From: an uncultured Eubacteriales bacterium
GTDB taxonomy: Bacteria > Bacillota > Clostridia > Oscillospirales > CAG-272
Length of the DNA: 64,000 nucleotides
Reading direction: 5' to 3'
NCBI GenBank assembly: GCA_905205065.1
Contig: CAJLCI010000006.1
Span: 1-64,000 of the forward strand
Positions within the stretch are counted from its first letter, which is position 1. Each line of letters starts with the position of its first letter. The notes under the pieces were generated by a model that was given only the letters and a program-made list of their open reading frames with translations, had not been told where the DNA came from and ran no database searches. Shown here one piece after another: positions 35,240 through 43,577 of the stretch. The translations under genes were made by a program, and so were the position numbers.

Positions 35240-35353
35240 ATGCCGTTAATGTTAAAAAGACGGGACGGCTCGGTTACGCCGTTTCGCCACTCGGAGTATA
35301 TTCCGCTTTACTATTTTATCCCCAAAAGCATTTTAAGAAGGTGCGGAGCATAA
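35240..35353 (+). CDS. Possible 37-residue small protein
   Basis: ATG 35240 follows a very strong RBS (GGAAAGGAGG with 8-nt spacing) and runs to TAA at 35351-35353. The product begins MPLMLKRRDGSVTPF. That start recalls the opening of ATP-cone domains of ribonucleotide reductases and NrdR, but only about 15 residues agree and the rest does not. It may be a true small protein or the head of a truncated gene. No homologue can be named. Confidence 0.35.
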   Translation: MPLMLKRRDGSVTPFRHSEYIPLYYFIPKSILRRCGA

Positions 35354-35848
35354 CTAAACGCTATCCCACGAAACCCACGCAAAATCTTTTTTGATCCTGC
35401 AGCTTGTGAGTTAATTAAAAGCGATTTATTTATGCTTCTGATTTATGATGCAACCGCATGTTTGAAAGTATATGGGATATGATGAGTATATGGAAATATT
35501 CTCAGACTACGATCCTTGGAAGCTTGCTCATTGCACCAGAAGTATAACACGGCACTAATTTATTTAAGCTTAAGCTGAAAAAGCTTCGCAAACCCCAGCG
35601 TTCTTCCTTTTATCCCACTTCAAAACCCGCTTAATCCCTTTATTTATCACACTTTTTCTTTTTTTATCTTTCTGTTTCAGTCGCACCTAAAGTCTGTAAT
35701 TGCACTGGAAAACCGAAAGAAAAAGAGAAAGAAAGAGAACTTTTTAGACCCAAATTAAAGTCCGAAAATCTCATAAAAACTTGACCCTATGATGAGAAAA
35801 ACGGAGAGAAAATTTGAGAAAAAGAGATAAAAAGCGGAGGGTCAAATT

Positions 35849-35974
35849 GTGAGAAAATCGGAAATAGAGAGGATAAAAAAGTTTGCCCCTTGCAGGCTAA
35901 AAGGGTTTGCCTGGGAACAAATATTTGTTTTTGAGAAAAGCCAATTTGAAAAAATAAGGCAAAATCGAATATAA
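35849..35974 (+). CDS. Possible 41-residue basic peptide
   Basis: GTG 35849 follows GCGGAGGG with an 8-base gap and reads 41 codons to TAA 35972-35974; a strong terminator begins 7 bp later. The product is basic and aromatic (RKSEIERIKKFAPCRLKGF then FEKSQFEKIRQNRI). The RBS-ORF-terminator order argues for a real transcript, but no family is recognised and chance cannot be excluded. Confidence 0.35.
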   Translation: MRKSEIERIKKFAPCRLKGFAWEQIFVFEKSQFEKIRQNRI

Positions 35975-35980
35975 AGATCA

Positions 35981-36016
35981 AACCTTGCAGGGAAATCCTG
36001 CAAGGTTTTTTATTTT
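35981..36016 (+). terminator. Rho-independent terminator
   Basis: Perfect 11-bp stem AACCTTGCAGG/CCTGCAAGGTT, GAAAT loop, then TTTTTATTTTTA. Confidence 0.88.
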
Positions 36017-36352
36017 TAATCCTAAGATACAATCAATGCTCGAAAATTTCCGATACAGAAATTAACGAATAATTTTTTCCGCATAATTAATTTGTATAAA
36101 TTTTAATGATATAATTATCTAAAATAATTGCGCATAATATTAATATAGAAATCAAAGTATAATAACAGTCCCGTAATGGTAAATAAGTTAAAATAAATAA
36201 GAATAAATTTTAAGCCATTGCAGTCATGCCGGGATAAATTTGTAAAGATATGTTTAAAATAAAAAACATATTTCCTAACTGATAAATTTCTAACATATCA
36301 GAATTGTCGAAGATGAATAAATTATTAACATGTGAAAAAGGAGCGGATATTT

Positions 36353-37291
36353 ATGAAAAAAGAAGAATTATCATTAAAGAGCGTTTATGATAATCTTCCT
36401 CTTGGTATCACCGTTCGCACTCCGGATCAGTCTCCGACAGGAATCATTCAATTTGTGCACGGCATGTCCGAACACCGCGGACGTTATCATGACATCATGG
36501 AGTATTTTACTCAGATTGGATATGTAACCGTCATTCACGACCACCGCGGTCATGGAGAGAGTGTAATCCATCCGAATGATTATGGATATTTTTATAAAAA
36601 CGGCGCCTATGCAATTGTTGAGGATGCTCATCAGATTACACTTTACATTAAAAATCGTTTTCCTGATCTGCCGCTCGTACTGCTTGGGCACAGTATGGGT
36701 TCTATGGTAGTACGCTGCTATACCCGAAAATATGATAAAGATATTGACGGACTGATAGTCTGCGGTTCGCCGAGCCGCAACGCTATGGCAAAACTCGGTT
36801 TGTTTTTGGTAAGCATAATGCGAATAATTAAGGGAGAGTATTATCGAAGCAAGCTTGTACAAAAAATTGCTTTCGGTGCTTTTAATCGCAATATACAAAA
36901 TCCAACAAGTGAAAATTCTTGGATTTGCAGTAACGAAGAGGTTGTTCGGGAATATGATAATGATTCCAGATGCGGATTTATTTTTACCTTAAATGGTTTT
37001 GCCGCCTTGTTTAAACTAATGATATGCACATATAGGAAAAAAGGATGGACATTGAACAAACCGTCACTTCCAATTCTTTTTATAGCCGGAGAACAGGATC
37101 CTTGCATTGTAAATCGCAAAGAGTTTGAACAAGCCGCCGCATTTATGAGTGAACGCGGATATAAAAACTGTGAAAAAAAGCTGTATTCCGAAATGCGTCA
37201 TGAAATCCTGAATGAAAACGGAAAAGAAGCGGTATGGAACGATATTAAGCTTTGGATAGAAAAACAGCATCTTAATTTATGTGATAAATAA
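36353..37291 (+). CDS. Alpha/beta hydrolase, monoacylglycerol lipase/lysophospholipase-like
   Basis: 312 residues from ATG 36353 (AAAAGGAG upstream; a GTG seven codons earlier overlaps the RBS). The serine aminopeptidase S33/Hydrolase_4 fold is clear. The oxyanion segment is FVHGMSEHRGRYHDIMEYF, followed by VIHDHRGHGES. The nucleophile elbow is LLGHSMGSMVVR (Ser near residue 117), the acid is in FIAGEQDPCI and the catalytic His in MRHEILNE. There is no signal peptide, so it acts in the cytoplasm on lipid or acyl ester substrates. A P-loop kinase gene follows 56 bp downstream. Confidence 0.88.
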   Translation: MKKEELSLKSVYDNLPLGITVRTPDQSPTGIIQFVHGMSEHRGRYHDIMEYFTQIGYVTVIHDHRGHGESVIHPNDYGYFYKNGAYAIVEDAHQITLYIKNRFPDLPLVLLGHSMGSMVVRCYTRKYDKDIDGLIVCGSPSRNAMAKLGLFLVSIMRIIKGEYYRSKLVQKIAFGAFNRNIQNPTSENSWICSNEEVVREYDNDSRCGFIFTLNGFAALFKLMICTYRKKGWTLNKPSLPILFIAGEQDPCIVNRKEFEQAAAFMSERGYKNCEKKLYSEMRHEILNENGKEAVWNDIKLWIEKQHLNLCDK

Positions 37292-37347
37292 AATCTTATT
37301 GCAAAGCATGTATTGTTCAAGTAATGGATTATCAGAAAGAGCGTTAA

Positions 37348-37860
37348 ATGTCATTGAAAAATCTTTATATAATCGGCGGAACAATGGGAGTAGGAAAAAC
37401 CACAACATGCCGGATTTTAAAAAATCAGCTTAAAAACAGCGCGTTTCTGGACGGAGATTGGTGCTGGGATATGAATCCGTTTTCCGTTACCGATGAAACA
37501 AAGAAAATGGTTCTTGATAACATATGTTATGTTCTGAATAATTTTATTAAGTGCAGTATATTTGAAAATATCATATTCTGCTGGGTTCTGCATGAACAAA
37601 GTATCATCGACACTATAATGTCAAAATTAAATTTGACAGGTGTAAAAACTATATCCGTTTCACTTGTATGCAGAGAAGAAAAACTGCGTGAAAGGCTATA
37701 CAAAGATGTGCGCGCTGAAATACGCAAGTCGGACGTAATCGATAGAAGCATACAAAGAGCACCGCTGTACGAAAAGTTAAATACATATAAAATAAACGTT
37801 TCTGATATTTCGGCGGAGGAAGCCGCTAAACAGATAAAAGAGCTTACTCAAATATTATAA
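37348..37860 (+). CDS. Small P-loop nucleotide/metabolite kinase-like protein
   Basis: 170 residues. The N-terminus is a Walker A loop, IIGGTMGVGKTTTCRIL, followed by LDGDWCWDMNPF, where the Asp could position substrate as in AAA_33/chloramphenicol-phosphotransferase-like and shikimate-kinase-like enzymes. A lid region with CREEKLRERLYKDVRAEIRK has the arginines expected for phosphate transfer. Proteins of this type phosphorylate small molecules or inactivate antibiotics, but many are uncharacterised and the substrate is not identifiable. It sits between the hydrolase and the DUF1538 gene on the same strand. Confidence 0.7.
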   Translation: MSLKNLYIIGGTMGVGKTTTCRILKNQLKNSAFLDGDWCWDMNPFSVTDETKKMVLDNICYVLNNFIKCSIFENIIFCWVLHEQSIIDTIMSKLNLTGVKTISVSLVCREEKLRERLYKDVRAEIRKSDVIDRSIQRAPLYEKLNTYKINVSDISAEEAAKQIKELTQIL

Positions 37861-37933
37861 ATAATAAGATATAATAAAATAAATATAGTTTGTAATTTTT
37901 AATACAAATAAATTTTAGAAAGGAGTATGAAAT

Positions 37934-39457
37934 TTGAATGAAAAATTAAAGGAAAAAACCAAGGAGGCGCTCTCGGCCGTTCTTCCAATCACCATAATTG
38001 TGTTGCTTCTCAGCATATTCGTCGTTCCGCTCGAAACCGGCACTATTGCGCTTTTCATGGGAGGCGCGCTTTTGCTTATTATCGGCATGGGTTTTTTTCA
38101 GCTTGGTGCGGAAACAGCTATGACCCCTCTCGGCGAAGGCATCGGCGGCCAAATGTTTAAGAGCAAAAAAATTATAATAATTATTGTAATTTGCTTTTTT
38201 ATGGGCGCTATTATCACTGTAGCAGAACCGGATTTGCAGGTACTTGCCGAACAGGTTCCGTCAATTCCCAATCAGGTATTAATCTGGACGGTCGCACTCG
38301 GAGTAGGCATATTCACAACAATTGCTGTACTTCGCGTGTTATTCAAAATTCCGCTTTCGGTAATTCTGTCTATAATGTATATACTTATTTTTGTTATCTC
38401 TGCATTTGTACCCGCAAATTTTTTATCGGTGGCATTCGACGCCGGCGGAGTAACAACAGGTCCTATCACAGTTCCGTTTATAATGGCTTTGGGTATAGGT
38501 CTTTCTTCTGCCAGAAGTGACAAAGACGGAGCCGGGGACAGTTTCGGGCTTATTGCGCTGTGCAGTATCGGTCCGATTTTAATGGTCATGCTTTTAGGCA
38601 TCTTCTATAATCCTTCCGACGCTTCGTATACTGTCACGGAAATTCCCCAAATTAACACTATGCGCGATGTTGTGAGAGAACTTGCGGTTCAGCTTCCGCA
38701 CTACGCACGGGAAGTTATGCTCTCAATGTCACCGGTTCTCGGAGTATTTCTTATATTCCAGCTTACATGCAGGCGTTATCATAAACACCAATTATTGAAA
38801 ATGGTCGTAGGCTTTCTCTATACAATTATAGGATTAATTTTATTTTTAACCGGAGTAAATGTAGGATTCGCGCCTGTCGGAAGTCTAATCGGAGCAGGAA
38901 TGGGAGAAGGAGCTTTCAAATGGCTGCTGATCCCTATAGGTATACTGATCGGTTATTATATCGTTAAGGCTGAACCTGCCGTACAGGTATTGAATCACCA
39001 GGTGGAAAGCATTACAAACGGAACAATTTCCTGCAAATCGATGAATACATGCCTTTCGGTCAGTATTGCAGCCGCTGTTGCACTTGCTATGCTGCGTGTA
39101 CTTACAGGCATAAGTATATATTTCATTATTATACCCGGATATCTTGCCGCGCTGATTATGTCGCATTTTGTACCGTCAATCTTTGTCGGCATTGCGTTTG
39201 ACTCCGGCGGAGTAGCCAGCGGACCGATGACTTCAACATTCTTATTACCTCTTGCAATGGGAGCTTGTAGTGCGGCCGGCGGAAATGTAGTTACAGACGC
39301 GTTCGGCGTTGTCGCACTGGTCGCATTAGCACCTCTTATTGCAGTTCAAATCATGGGACTTTTGTATAAAATCAGATTGAAACATCAAAATGTCAATATA
39401 TCTGGAAATAAAACTCACGACGATGACAATGATATTCTGGAATTGGAGGAAGATTAA
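37934..39457 (+). CDS. DUF1538 polytopic membrane protein (internally duplicated)
   Basis: 507 residues, start TTG 37934, set by GAAAGGAG and by lack of any nearby in-frame ATG. About twelve hydrophobic segments are arranged as two homologous halves. Each half has an AEP-x-x-QVL motif (AEPDLQVLAEQV near 95, AEPAVQVLNHQV near 347) and a re-entrant-like glycine-rich motif (FDAGGVTTGPIT near 170, FDSGGVASGPMT near 423), followed by a DxFGxxAL helix. The inverted or direct duplication is typical of secondary transporters and channels. DUF1538 has no established substrate. The next gene, a tandem PII-like regulator, starts 2 bp after the stop, so the pair resembles AmtB-GlnK: a transporter gated by a nitrogen/carbon/nucleotide sensor. 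Confidence 0.88.
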   Translation: MNEKLKEKTKEALSAVLPITIIVLLLSIFVVPLETGTIALFMGGALLLIIGMGFFQLGAETAMTPLGEGIGGQMFKSKKIIIIIVICFFMGAIITVAEPDLQVLAEQVPSIPNQVLIWTVALGVGIFTTIAVLRVLFKIPLSVILSIMYILIFVISAFVPANFLSVAFDAGGVTTGPITVPFIMALGIGLSSARSDKDGAGDSFGLIALCSIGPILMVMLLGIFYNPSDASYTVTEIPQINTMRDVVRELAVQLPHYAREVMLSMSPVLGVFLIFQLTCRRYHKHQLLKMVVGFLYTIIGLILFLTGVNVGFAPVGSLIGAGMGEGAFKWLLIPIGILIGYYIVKAEPAVQVLNHQVESITNGTISCKSMNTCLSVSIAAAVALAMLRVLTGISIYFIIIPGYLAALIMSHFVPSIFVGIAFDSGGVASGPMTSTFLLPLAMGACSAAGGNVVTDAFGVVALVALAPLIAVQIMGLLYKIRLKHQNVNISGNKTHDDDNDILELEED

Positions 39458-39459
39458 TT

Positions 39460-40158
39460 ATGCAGGAAAAATTAAAAAGTCTCTCTCTGCGAATGATACT
39501 GGCAATTACAGATACCAAGACGGAGCTAAAGCTTCATACCCTCTTAGACGAAGCCGGTATCCCGATGCGTTTTCAATTCCGCGGTTTGGGCACTGCAAGC
39601 TCCGAAGTACTTCAGGTATGCGGACTCGGAGAAAGCGACCGTATTTTAACACTTTGGATACTGCCCAAAAATATGGTACACCGGCTTTTCTCCAAAATGA
39701 ATGAGACACTAAGCCTGAAAAAACGAGGACGAGGAATTGCCGTCAGTGTTCCTCTTCGAGGTGTACAGGTAAATGTGGCTCGTTTCATAACAGAACAAAA
39801 AAACGGTCTTACAGATGAAATCAAACAGGAGGAAAATAAAATGGCAGGTGAAACCGCATACTCTATGATAATAGCAACCGTAAATCAAGGATACAGCGAT
39901 GAAGTTGTTGATACAGCCAGATCCGCCGGAGCAAGAGGCGGAACAGTCATTAAGGGCAGACGGTGCGGACTTGATGCTCCCATGCAGTTTTGGGGAATTT
40001 CTCTTCAGGAGGAGCAGGAGGCTCTTGCCATAATTGTTCCCAAAGACAAAAAATATGATGTTATGACCGCAATCAGCAAAAAACACGGCTTCAATTCTCC
40101 GGCCCAGGGTATTGTAATTTCGCTCCCGATAGAAGATACCTTAGGCCTTGAAGAATAG
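39460..40158 (+). CDS. Tandem PII-like regulatory protein, partner of DUF1538
   Basis: 232 residues; its RBS GGAGGA lies inside the last codons of the DUF1538 gene. Two PII-fold units are fused. Unit 1 (about 10-108) has ILAITDTKTELKLHTLLDEA and ends RGRGIAVSVPLRGVQ. Unit 2 (about 128-228) has MIIATVNQGYSDEVVDTARSAGARGGTVIKGRR with a glycine-rich loop like the PII nucleotide-binding B-loop region, then FNSPAQGIVISLPIED. A classical T-loop tyrosine (uridylylation site) is not seen. PII proteins bind ATP/ADP/2-oxoglutarate or related ligands and plug transporters. Here the fusion suggests a pseudo-trimer or dimer-of-tandems that controls the adjacent membrane protein. Confidence 0.82.
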   Translation: MQEKLKSLSLRMILAITDTKTELKLHTLLDEAGIPMRFQFRGLGTASSEVLQVCGLGESDRILTLWILPKNMVHRLFSKMNETLSLKKRGRGIAVSVPLRGVQVNVARFITEQKNGLTDEIKQEENKMAGETAYSMIIATVNQGYSDEVVDTARSAGARGGTVIKGRRCGLDAPMQFWGISLQEEQEALAIIVPKDKKYDVMTAISKKHGFNSPAQGIVISLPIEDTLGLEE

Positions 40159-40238
40159 CACAAAAAATAAGGAAATTCATACCCGTAATTATCTCTGCCT
40201 ATAAAGACAAACGTCCTGCAGATGCGGACATCCCGCTT

Positions 40239-40790
40239 TTAGTTATAAAGGCTTTTTCCATGCCGTATTGCCTTTTTCCAGAGTCCGTTTGCCAAAAAAT
40301 TTCCAAACCAGCCGAGCATAATACCAATCATTGCTGCAGCCAGTACGTCGCTTGGATAATGCACATAGAGGTACAGACGGGAAAATCCCATCAATACCGC
40401 AAGTACACATGCCGGAATCCAGAGCTTATTTTTTCCAAAGTACAGTGCGGCCGCGGCCGCAAAAGCCGCGCCGGTATGCCCTGAAGGAAATGAAAAATCT
40501 GCCGGACGCCTGATAAGAAGATGCACTGCCGCGTTTACATCGCAAGGCCTGATTCTTGCTATCAACGGTTTTAATATCACATTGCAGCATAATACTTCCA
40601 AAGCAAGACTTACAGCCATTGCCGTGCCTGCCTTCCGCATTTTAGGAATAATAAGCAATGCTGCAGCGGAAACAATCCATATAATACCCCCGTTTCCTAA
40701 TGTGGTTATGCCGACCATTAGTTTGTCAAGCCAAGACACATGAATTATCTGTATCCAATCAAGAATTTTTAATTCCATTTCTGTTTTCAT
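40239..40790 (-). CDS. PAP2-family membrane phosphatase
   Basis: 183 residues with five to six membrane helices. The three acid-phosphatase motifs are present in order: KPLIARIRPCD (KxxxxxxRP, near 75), FPSGHTGAA (PSGH, near 101) and SRLYLYVHYPSD (SRxxxxxHxxxD, near 135). This family dephosphorylates undecaprenyl pyrophosphate or phosphatidyl-glycerophosphate on the outer membrane face. It follows the DUF368 gene by 20 bp. DUF368 proteins are now known as undecaprenyl-phosphate translocases, so a role in recycling the cell-wall lipid carrier is the best inference. Confidence 0.88.
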   Translation of the reverse strand: MKTEMELKILDWIQIIHVSWLDKLMVGITTLGNGGIIWIVSAAALLIIPKMRKAGTAMAVSLALEVLCCNVILKPLIARIRPCDVNAAVHLLIRRPADFSFPSGHTGAAFAAAAALYFGKNKLWIPACVLAVLMGFSRLYLYVHYPSDVLAAAMIGIMLGWFGNFLANGLWKKAIRHGKSLYN

Positions 40791-40810
40791 TCTCCTTTCC
40801 GCGGGCTATG

Positions 40811-41686
40811 TCATACATCCGGTACTTCCACCTTTTGATTAAATTTGTCAATCACCAGAGCGATAATGCTTCCAAGTATAATACAAATCAGATTGACACA
40901 GCAGGAAGCAATACTTACAGCAAAGCTCTGGAACGGAATAATTACAATAGTCGCGGCGATAACAACACCTATAATTCCGTGAAATACAATACTGTAATGT
41001 CTTTTCACCAGTCGATCTACAGCCTTTGCCAGCAAAACGACAGTCATCAGGGCACCTGCGCCGACTGGGATCAGAACATTGAAATTGAAGTTTCCGATTT
41101 CCGTTACCAAAGGTGTGTAGAGCCCTATCGGCATCAGCAGTGTCGAAAAGCTCAGTCCCGGCGCAATAACACTCAAAGCAATACAAAAACCGCAGAACAA
41201 ATACCATCCAAAATTCGGCGTAATTTCCGCCCGTATAAAATTTAAGCTCAGAAGCAATCCCAGTACGACTGTGAAACAAATTCCGAGAGAGATTAAGGAA
41301 CCTCTGCTTCGTCCTGCCGCTCCGGCCTCCCGAAAGAGCGAAGGAATCATTCCAATAATCAATCCAACAAACAAACACACAGAAGGAGCCGGATATTTAT
41401 CCAGCAGAAATCCCAACAATTTCGCTACTATGACAAAACCGAAGCCTCCGCCCAAAATCAGCGGAAGAAGTGTGTGGAAGTGTTTTTTGATTGATCGCAG
41501 AGGATGAGAGAGAATCTCCATAATAGTCTGGTAAACACCGAAGACTACACACAAAACCCCGCCTGAAATCCCCGGCAAAACTGCCCCCAAACCTATCAGT
41601 GTCCCCTGCAAAAAACGAATGCCCGACGACACCGCCGTTTTTTGTTTTTCTTCTTTTAGCTTTGTATTATACACCATGTCAGCCAT
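40811..41686 (-). CDS. DUF368 membrane protein (undecaprenyl-phosphate translocase family)
   Basis: 291 residues, about eight membrane helices. The family signature is at the N-terminus (GTLIGLGAVLPGISGGVLCV) with a second glycine/proline-rich repeat in the other half (IALSVIAPGLSFSTLLMPIG), reflecting internal duplication. DUF368 (PopT) proteins flip undecaprenyl phosphate back across the membrane for reuse in peptidoglycan and polymer synthesis. Cotranscription with the PAP2 phosphatase couples pyrophosphate removal and carrier return. The gene starts 17 bp after a decayed membrane-protein gene with GGAGGG between them, so it inherits that promoter. Substrate assignment rests on the family. 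Confidence 0.88.
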   Translation of the reverse strand: MADMVYNTKLKEEKQKTAVSSGIRFLQGTLIGLGAVLPGISGGVLCVVFGVYQTIMEILSHPLRSIKKHFHTLLPLILGGGFGFVIVAKLLGFLLDKYPAPSVCLFVGLIIGMIPSLFREAGAAGRSRGSLISLGICFTVVLGLLLSLNFIRAEITPNFGWYLFCGFCIALSVIAPGLSFSTLLMPIGLYTPLVTEIGNFNFNVLIPVGAGALMTVVLLAKAVDRLVKRHYSIVFHGIIGVVIAATIVIIPFQSFAVSIASCCVNLICIILGSIIALVIDKFNQKVEVPDV

Positions 41687-41702
41687 GAAACGTCCCTCCG
41701 TA

Positions 41703-42373
41703 TTAGTCTTCTTTTTTCTTATATCGGTTAGTTTTTATCGAAGCCGCTGCAGTAAAGTTCACTATGCCCGTATCCGTATATAATCTCGCACGCGTGACAA
41801 GTATCATCCGTCTTTGTTCCTCAGAATACACAGTACTTATTCCTTCGGCTATGGTCTCTGTCGCGGCTTTCTCATGTGACATACAGAAAGCTGCGCGTCG
41901 ACAGGAATAGAATGACTGCAGGCAAATTAGAGATCAATGCAAGCGTAAACCACAAAAGTCCATGAAATCCGGATCTTACCGCCGCCTGATACAGCCACTC
42001 AGAAGTTATCAGCCAGTAGATTCCAAACAATAAAAAGGTAAATCAAACAGAAAATACCGAGCGCAATCATTTCATCGGCAGCCAGTGCTGTAAGCGGCAT
42101 ATTTACTTATTTGGCCCGGTGACCTTTATGTCCGGCGTACTCAAGCTCTTCAAGCTGCCCGGACTATGGACACGGCAAATCATTTGCGTAATAACTGTAC
42201 TTCCGCTCATTCATTTTCACGGACCTCTCATAAGATATTATTTCACTGATATGCGTGCGAAATACAGCACTCGCTGCAGCACCAAAAAGAACAGTGATTA
42301 CAGAAACTGAGGCGAAATGCCGAAAGAATTTCGAAAAGTTCATTTTCATCATCTTATTCTTTATCTTATTCAT
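41703..42373 (-). pseudogene. Decayed membrane-protein gene at the head of the DUF368-PAP2 operon
   Basis: The minus strand has an excellent start (AAGGAGGG, ATG 42373) and reads about 69 residues with one hydrophobic helix (FASVSVITVLFGAAASAVF) before stops. Further down, hydrophobic segments continue in shifted frames: EMIALGIFCLIYLFIVWNLL, then SEWLYQAAVRSGFHGLLWFT and ISNLPAVILFL, then a basic tail ending KTNRYKKKED with TAA at 41703-41705. At least two frameshifts separate the pieces. An intact ancestor would have been a roughly 220-residue integral membrane protein. The family is not recognised. Sequencing error is a less likely alternative, because several lesions are needed. Confidence 0.65.
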
Positions 42374-42464
42374 AAAAAATCCCTCCTTGCTCTTATATTG
42401 TTTTTAGTATAAAAGCAAGGCTTAAACTCTGATTAACCCAAAGATAAACTGAAGATAAAATATA

Positions 42465-42510
42465 CAAAAAAGCGTATGCTTTTTTTAAAAATATAGCATA
42501 CGCTAAAAGA
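42465..42510 (-). terminator. Terminator of the two-component operon
   Basis: AGCGTATGCT (42471-42480) and AGCATACGCT (42495-42504) form a perfect 10-bp stem. On the minus strand it is followed by TTTTTTG. It lies downstream of the 17-bp repeat array, so the array is probably within the 3' untranslated region of the two-component transcript. Confidence 0.75.
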
Positions 42511-42558
42511 CGTTTACACAATCTGGTTTTATTCAGACAGTGAGACAATCATCAAAAC

Positions 42559-42779
42559 GGTCTTGCAACAATGACGGCTTTGCAACAATGACGACCTTAC
42601 AACAACGACAGTCTTACAACAATGACAGCCTTACAACAATGACAGCCTTACAACAACGACAGCCTTACAGCAACGACAGCTTTACAGCAATGACAGCTTT
42701 ACAGCAATGACAGCCTTACAGCAACGACAGCCTTACAGCAATGACGACTTTACAGCAATGACGGCCTTACAGCAATGAC
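42559..42779 (+). repeat. 13-copy 17-bp tandem repeat array
   Basis: Thirteen head-to-tail 17-bp units in perfect register (221 bp), consensus AGCCTTACAGCAATGAC. Variation is confined to a few positions (C/T and A/G). There are no unique spacers and no reading frame that uses it. Located between the response-regulator stop (42867) and the operon terminator. Confidence 0.95.
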
Positions 42780-42866
42780 GGCCGCAAGATACGCAACGAA
42801 TTTTTAGGATAACTGTTTCCGAAACAAAAAATAAAATTCGAAAAAAGCACAGGCATAAAATCTGAC

Positions 42867-43577
42867 TCAATAATCCGTATGCCTTCGGCTTACCCCTTTA
42901 AACCTATATCCGGCTCCCCACACGGTTTCAATATATCGGGGCTTTGACGGATCCTTTTCAATTTTCTCACGCAAACGGTTAATATGTACGGCAACGGTAG
43001 CATTATCGCCCATAGCATCCAGTCCCCAGACTTTTTCATAAAGCGTTTCACGGTCAAAAACCAAATCCACATTGAGCATTAGATAGAGAAGCAGCTCATA
43101 TTCTTTGTTTTTCAGCTCAATTTCTCTGTTTTCTACAAACACCCGGTGTGTACCCGTATTAACACGAACATCTCCCAAGATAATTTCCGATGGCGCAGGC
43201 CTTTTGCCTGTAAGCCGCTGATACTGCGACAGATTTGCCTTTACCCGGGCAACCAAAACACCTGGAGAAAACGGCTTCTCAATATAATCGTCCGCACCGA
43301 GACCGAGTCCGCGAATTTTGTCGATATCCTCACGCCTTGCCGTTACCATCAGAATCGGAATATTTATTTTTTCACGCAGCTTTCTACAAACCTCAAATCC
43401 ATCAATTACCGGCAGCATAAGATCGAGAAGAATCAGGTCATAGCTGCCGGTACATCCTTTTGTCAGACCGGTTTTTCCGTTCTCCGCAATATCTGCCTCA
43501 AAACCGTTAATTTCCAGATAATCACGTTCAATGGCAGCAATGGATTCATCGTCTTCAATAATTAGTATTCTCGCCAT
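42867..43577 (-). CDS. OmpR-family response regulator
   Basis: 236 residues. The receiver domain (1-120) has the acidic pocket IIEDDES, phospho-acceptor Asp52 in LILLDLMLP, Thr in MVTARRED and the conserved Lys in YIEKPFSPG. The DNA-binding winged helix (about 135-230) has ELKNKEYELLLYLM and VAVHINRLREKIE with the C-terminal hairpin ETVWGAGYRF. It overlaps the downstream histidine kinase gene's reading frame by 23 bp in the usual regulator-kinase pairing (here the kinase is upstream on the minus strand: kinase 45027-43555). It probably regulates envelope genes nearby, since the DUF368-PAP2 operon follows on the same strand. Confidence 0.94.
   Translation of the reverse strand: MARILIIEDDESIAAIERDYLEINGFEADIAENGKTGLTKGCTGSYDLILLDLMLPVIDGFEVCRKLREKINIPILMVTARREDIDKIRGLGLGADDYIEKPFSPGVLVARVKANLSQYQRLTGKRPAPSEIILGDVRVNTGTHRVFVENREIELKNKEYELLLYLMLNVDLVFDRETLYEKVWGLDAMGDNATVAVHINRLREKIEKDPSKPRYIETVWGAGYRFKGVSRRHTDY

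Larger units (their letters stand above)
34968..36352. other. Gene-poor, probably decayed region
   Basis: About 1.4 kb with no full-size gene. It contains two very small open frames with good ribosome binding sites (35240-35353 and 35849-35974, listed separately), short unassignable open stretches (for example a 22-codon frame at 35490-35558), purine-rich low-complexity DNA at about 35700-35830, and a terminator at 35981-36016. The last 330 bp are extremely AT rich. It looks like eroded remnants at the edge of the restriction island. Confidence 0.45.

Noticed and set aside
35240..35353. Naming the 37-residue frame as an NrdR/ribonucleotide reductase ATP-cone fragment
   Set aside because: Only about 15 residues are similar and the ATP-cone continuation is missing.
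35787..36032. 81-residue minus-strand ORF
   Set aside because: It covers a terminator and a low-complexity purine tract, has no RBS and no family resemblance; it is antisense to a better small ORF.
42559..42779. Possible CRISPR array
   Set aside because: The units are contiguous 17-mers without unique spacers and no cas genes are present; it is a simple tandem repeat.
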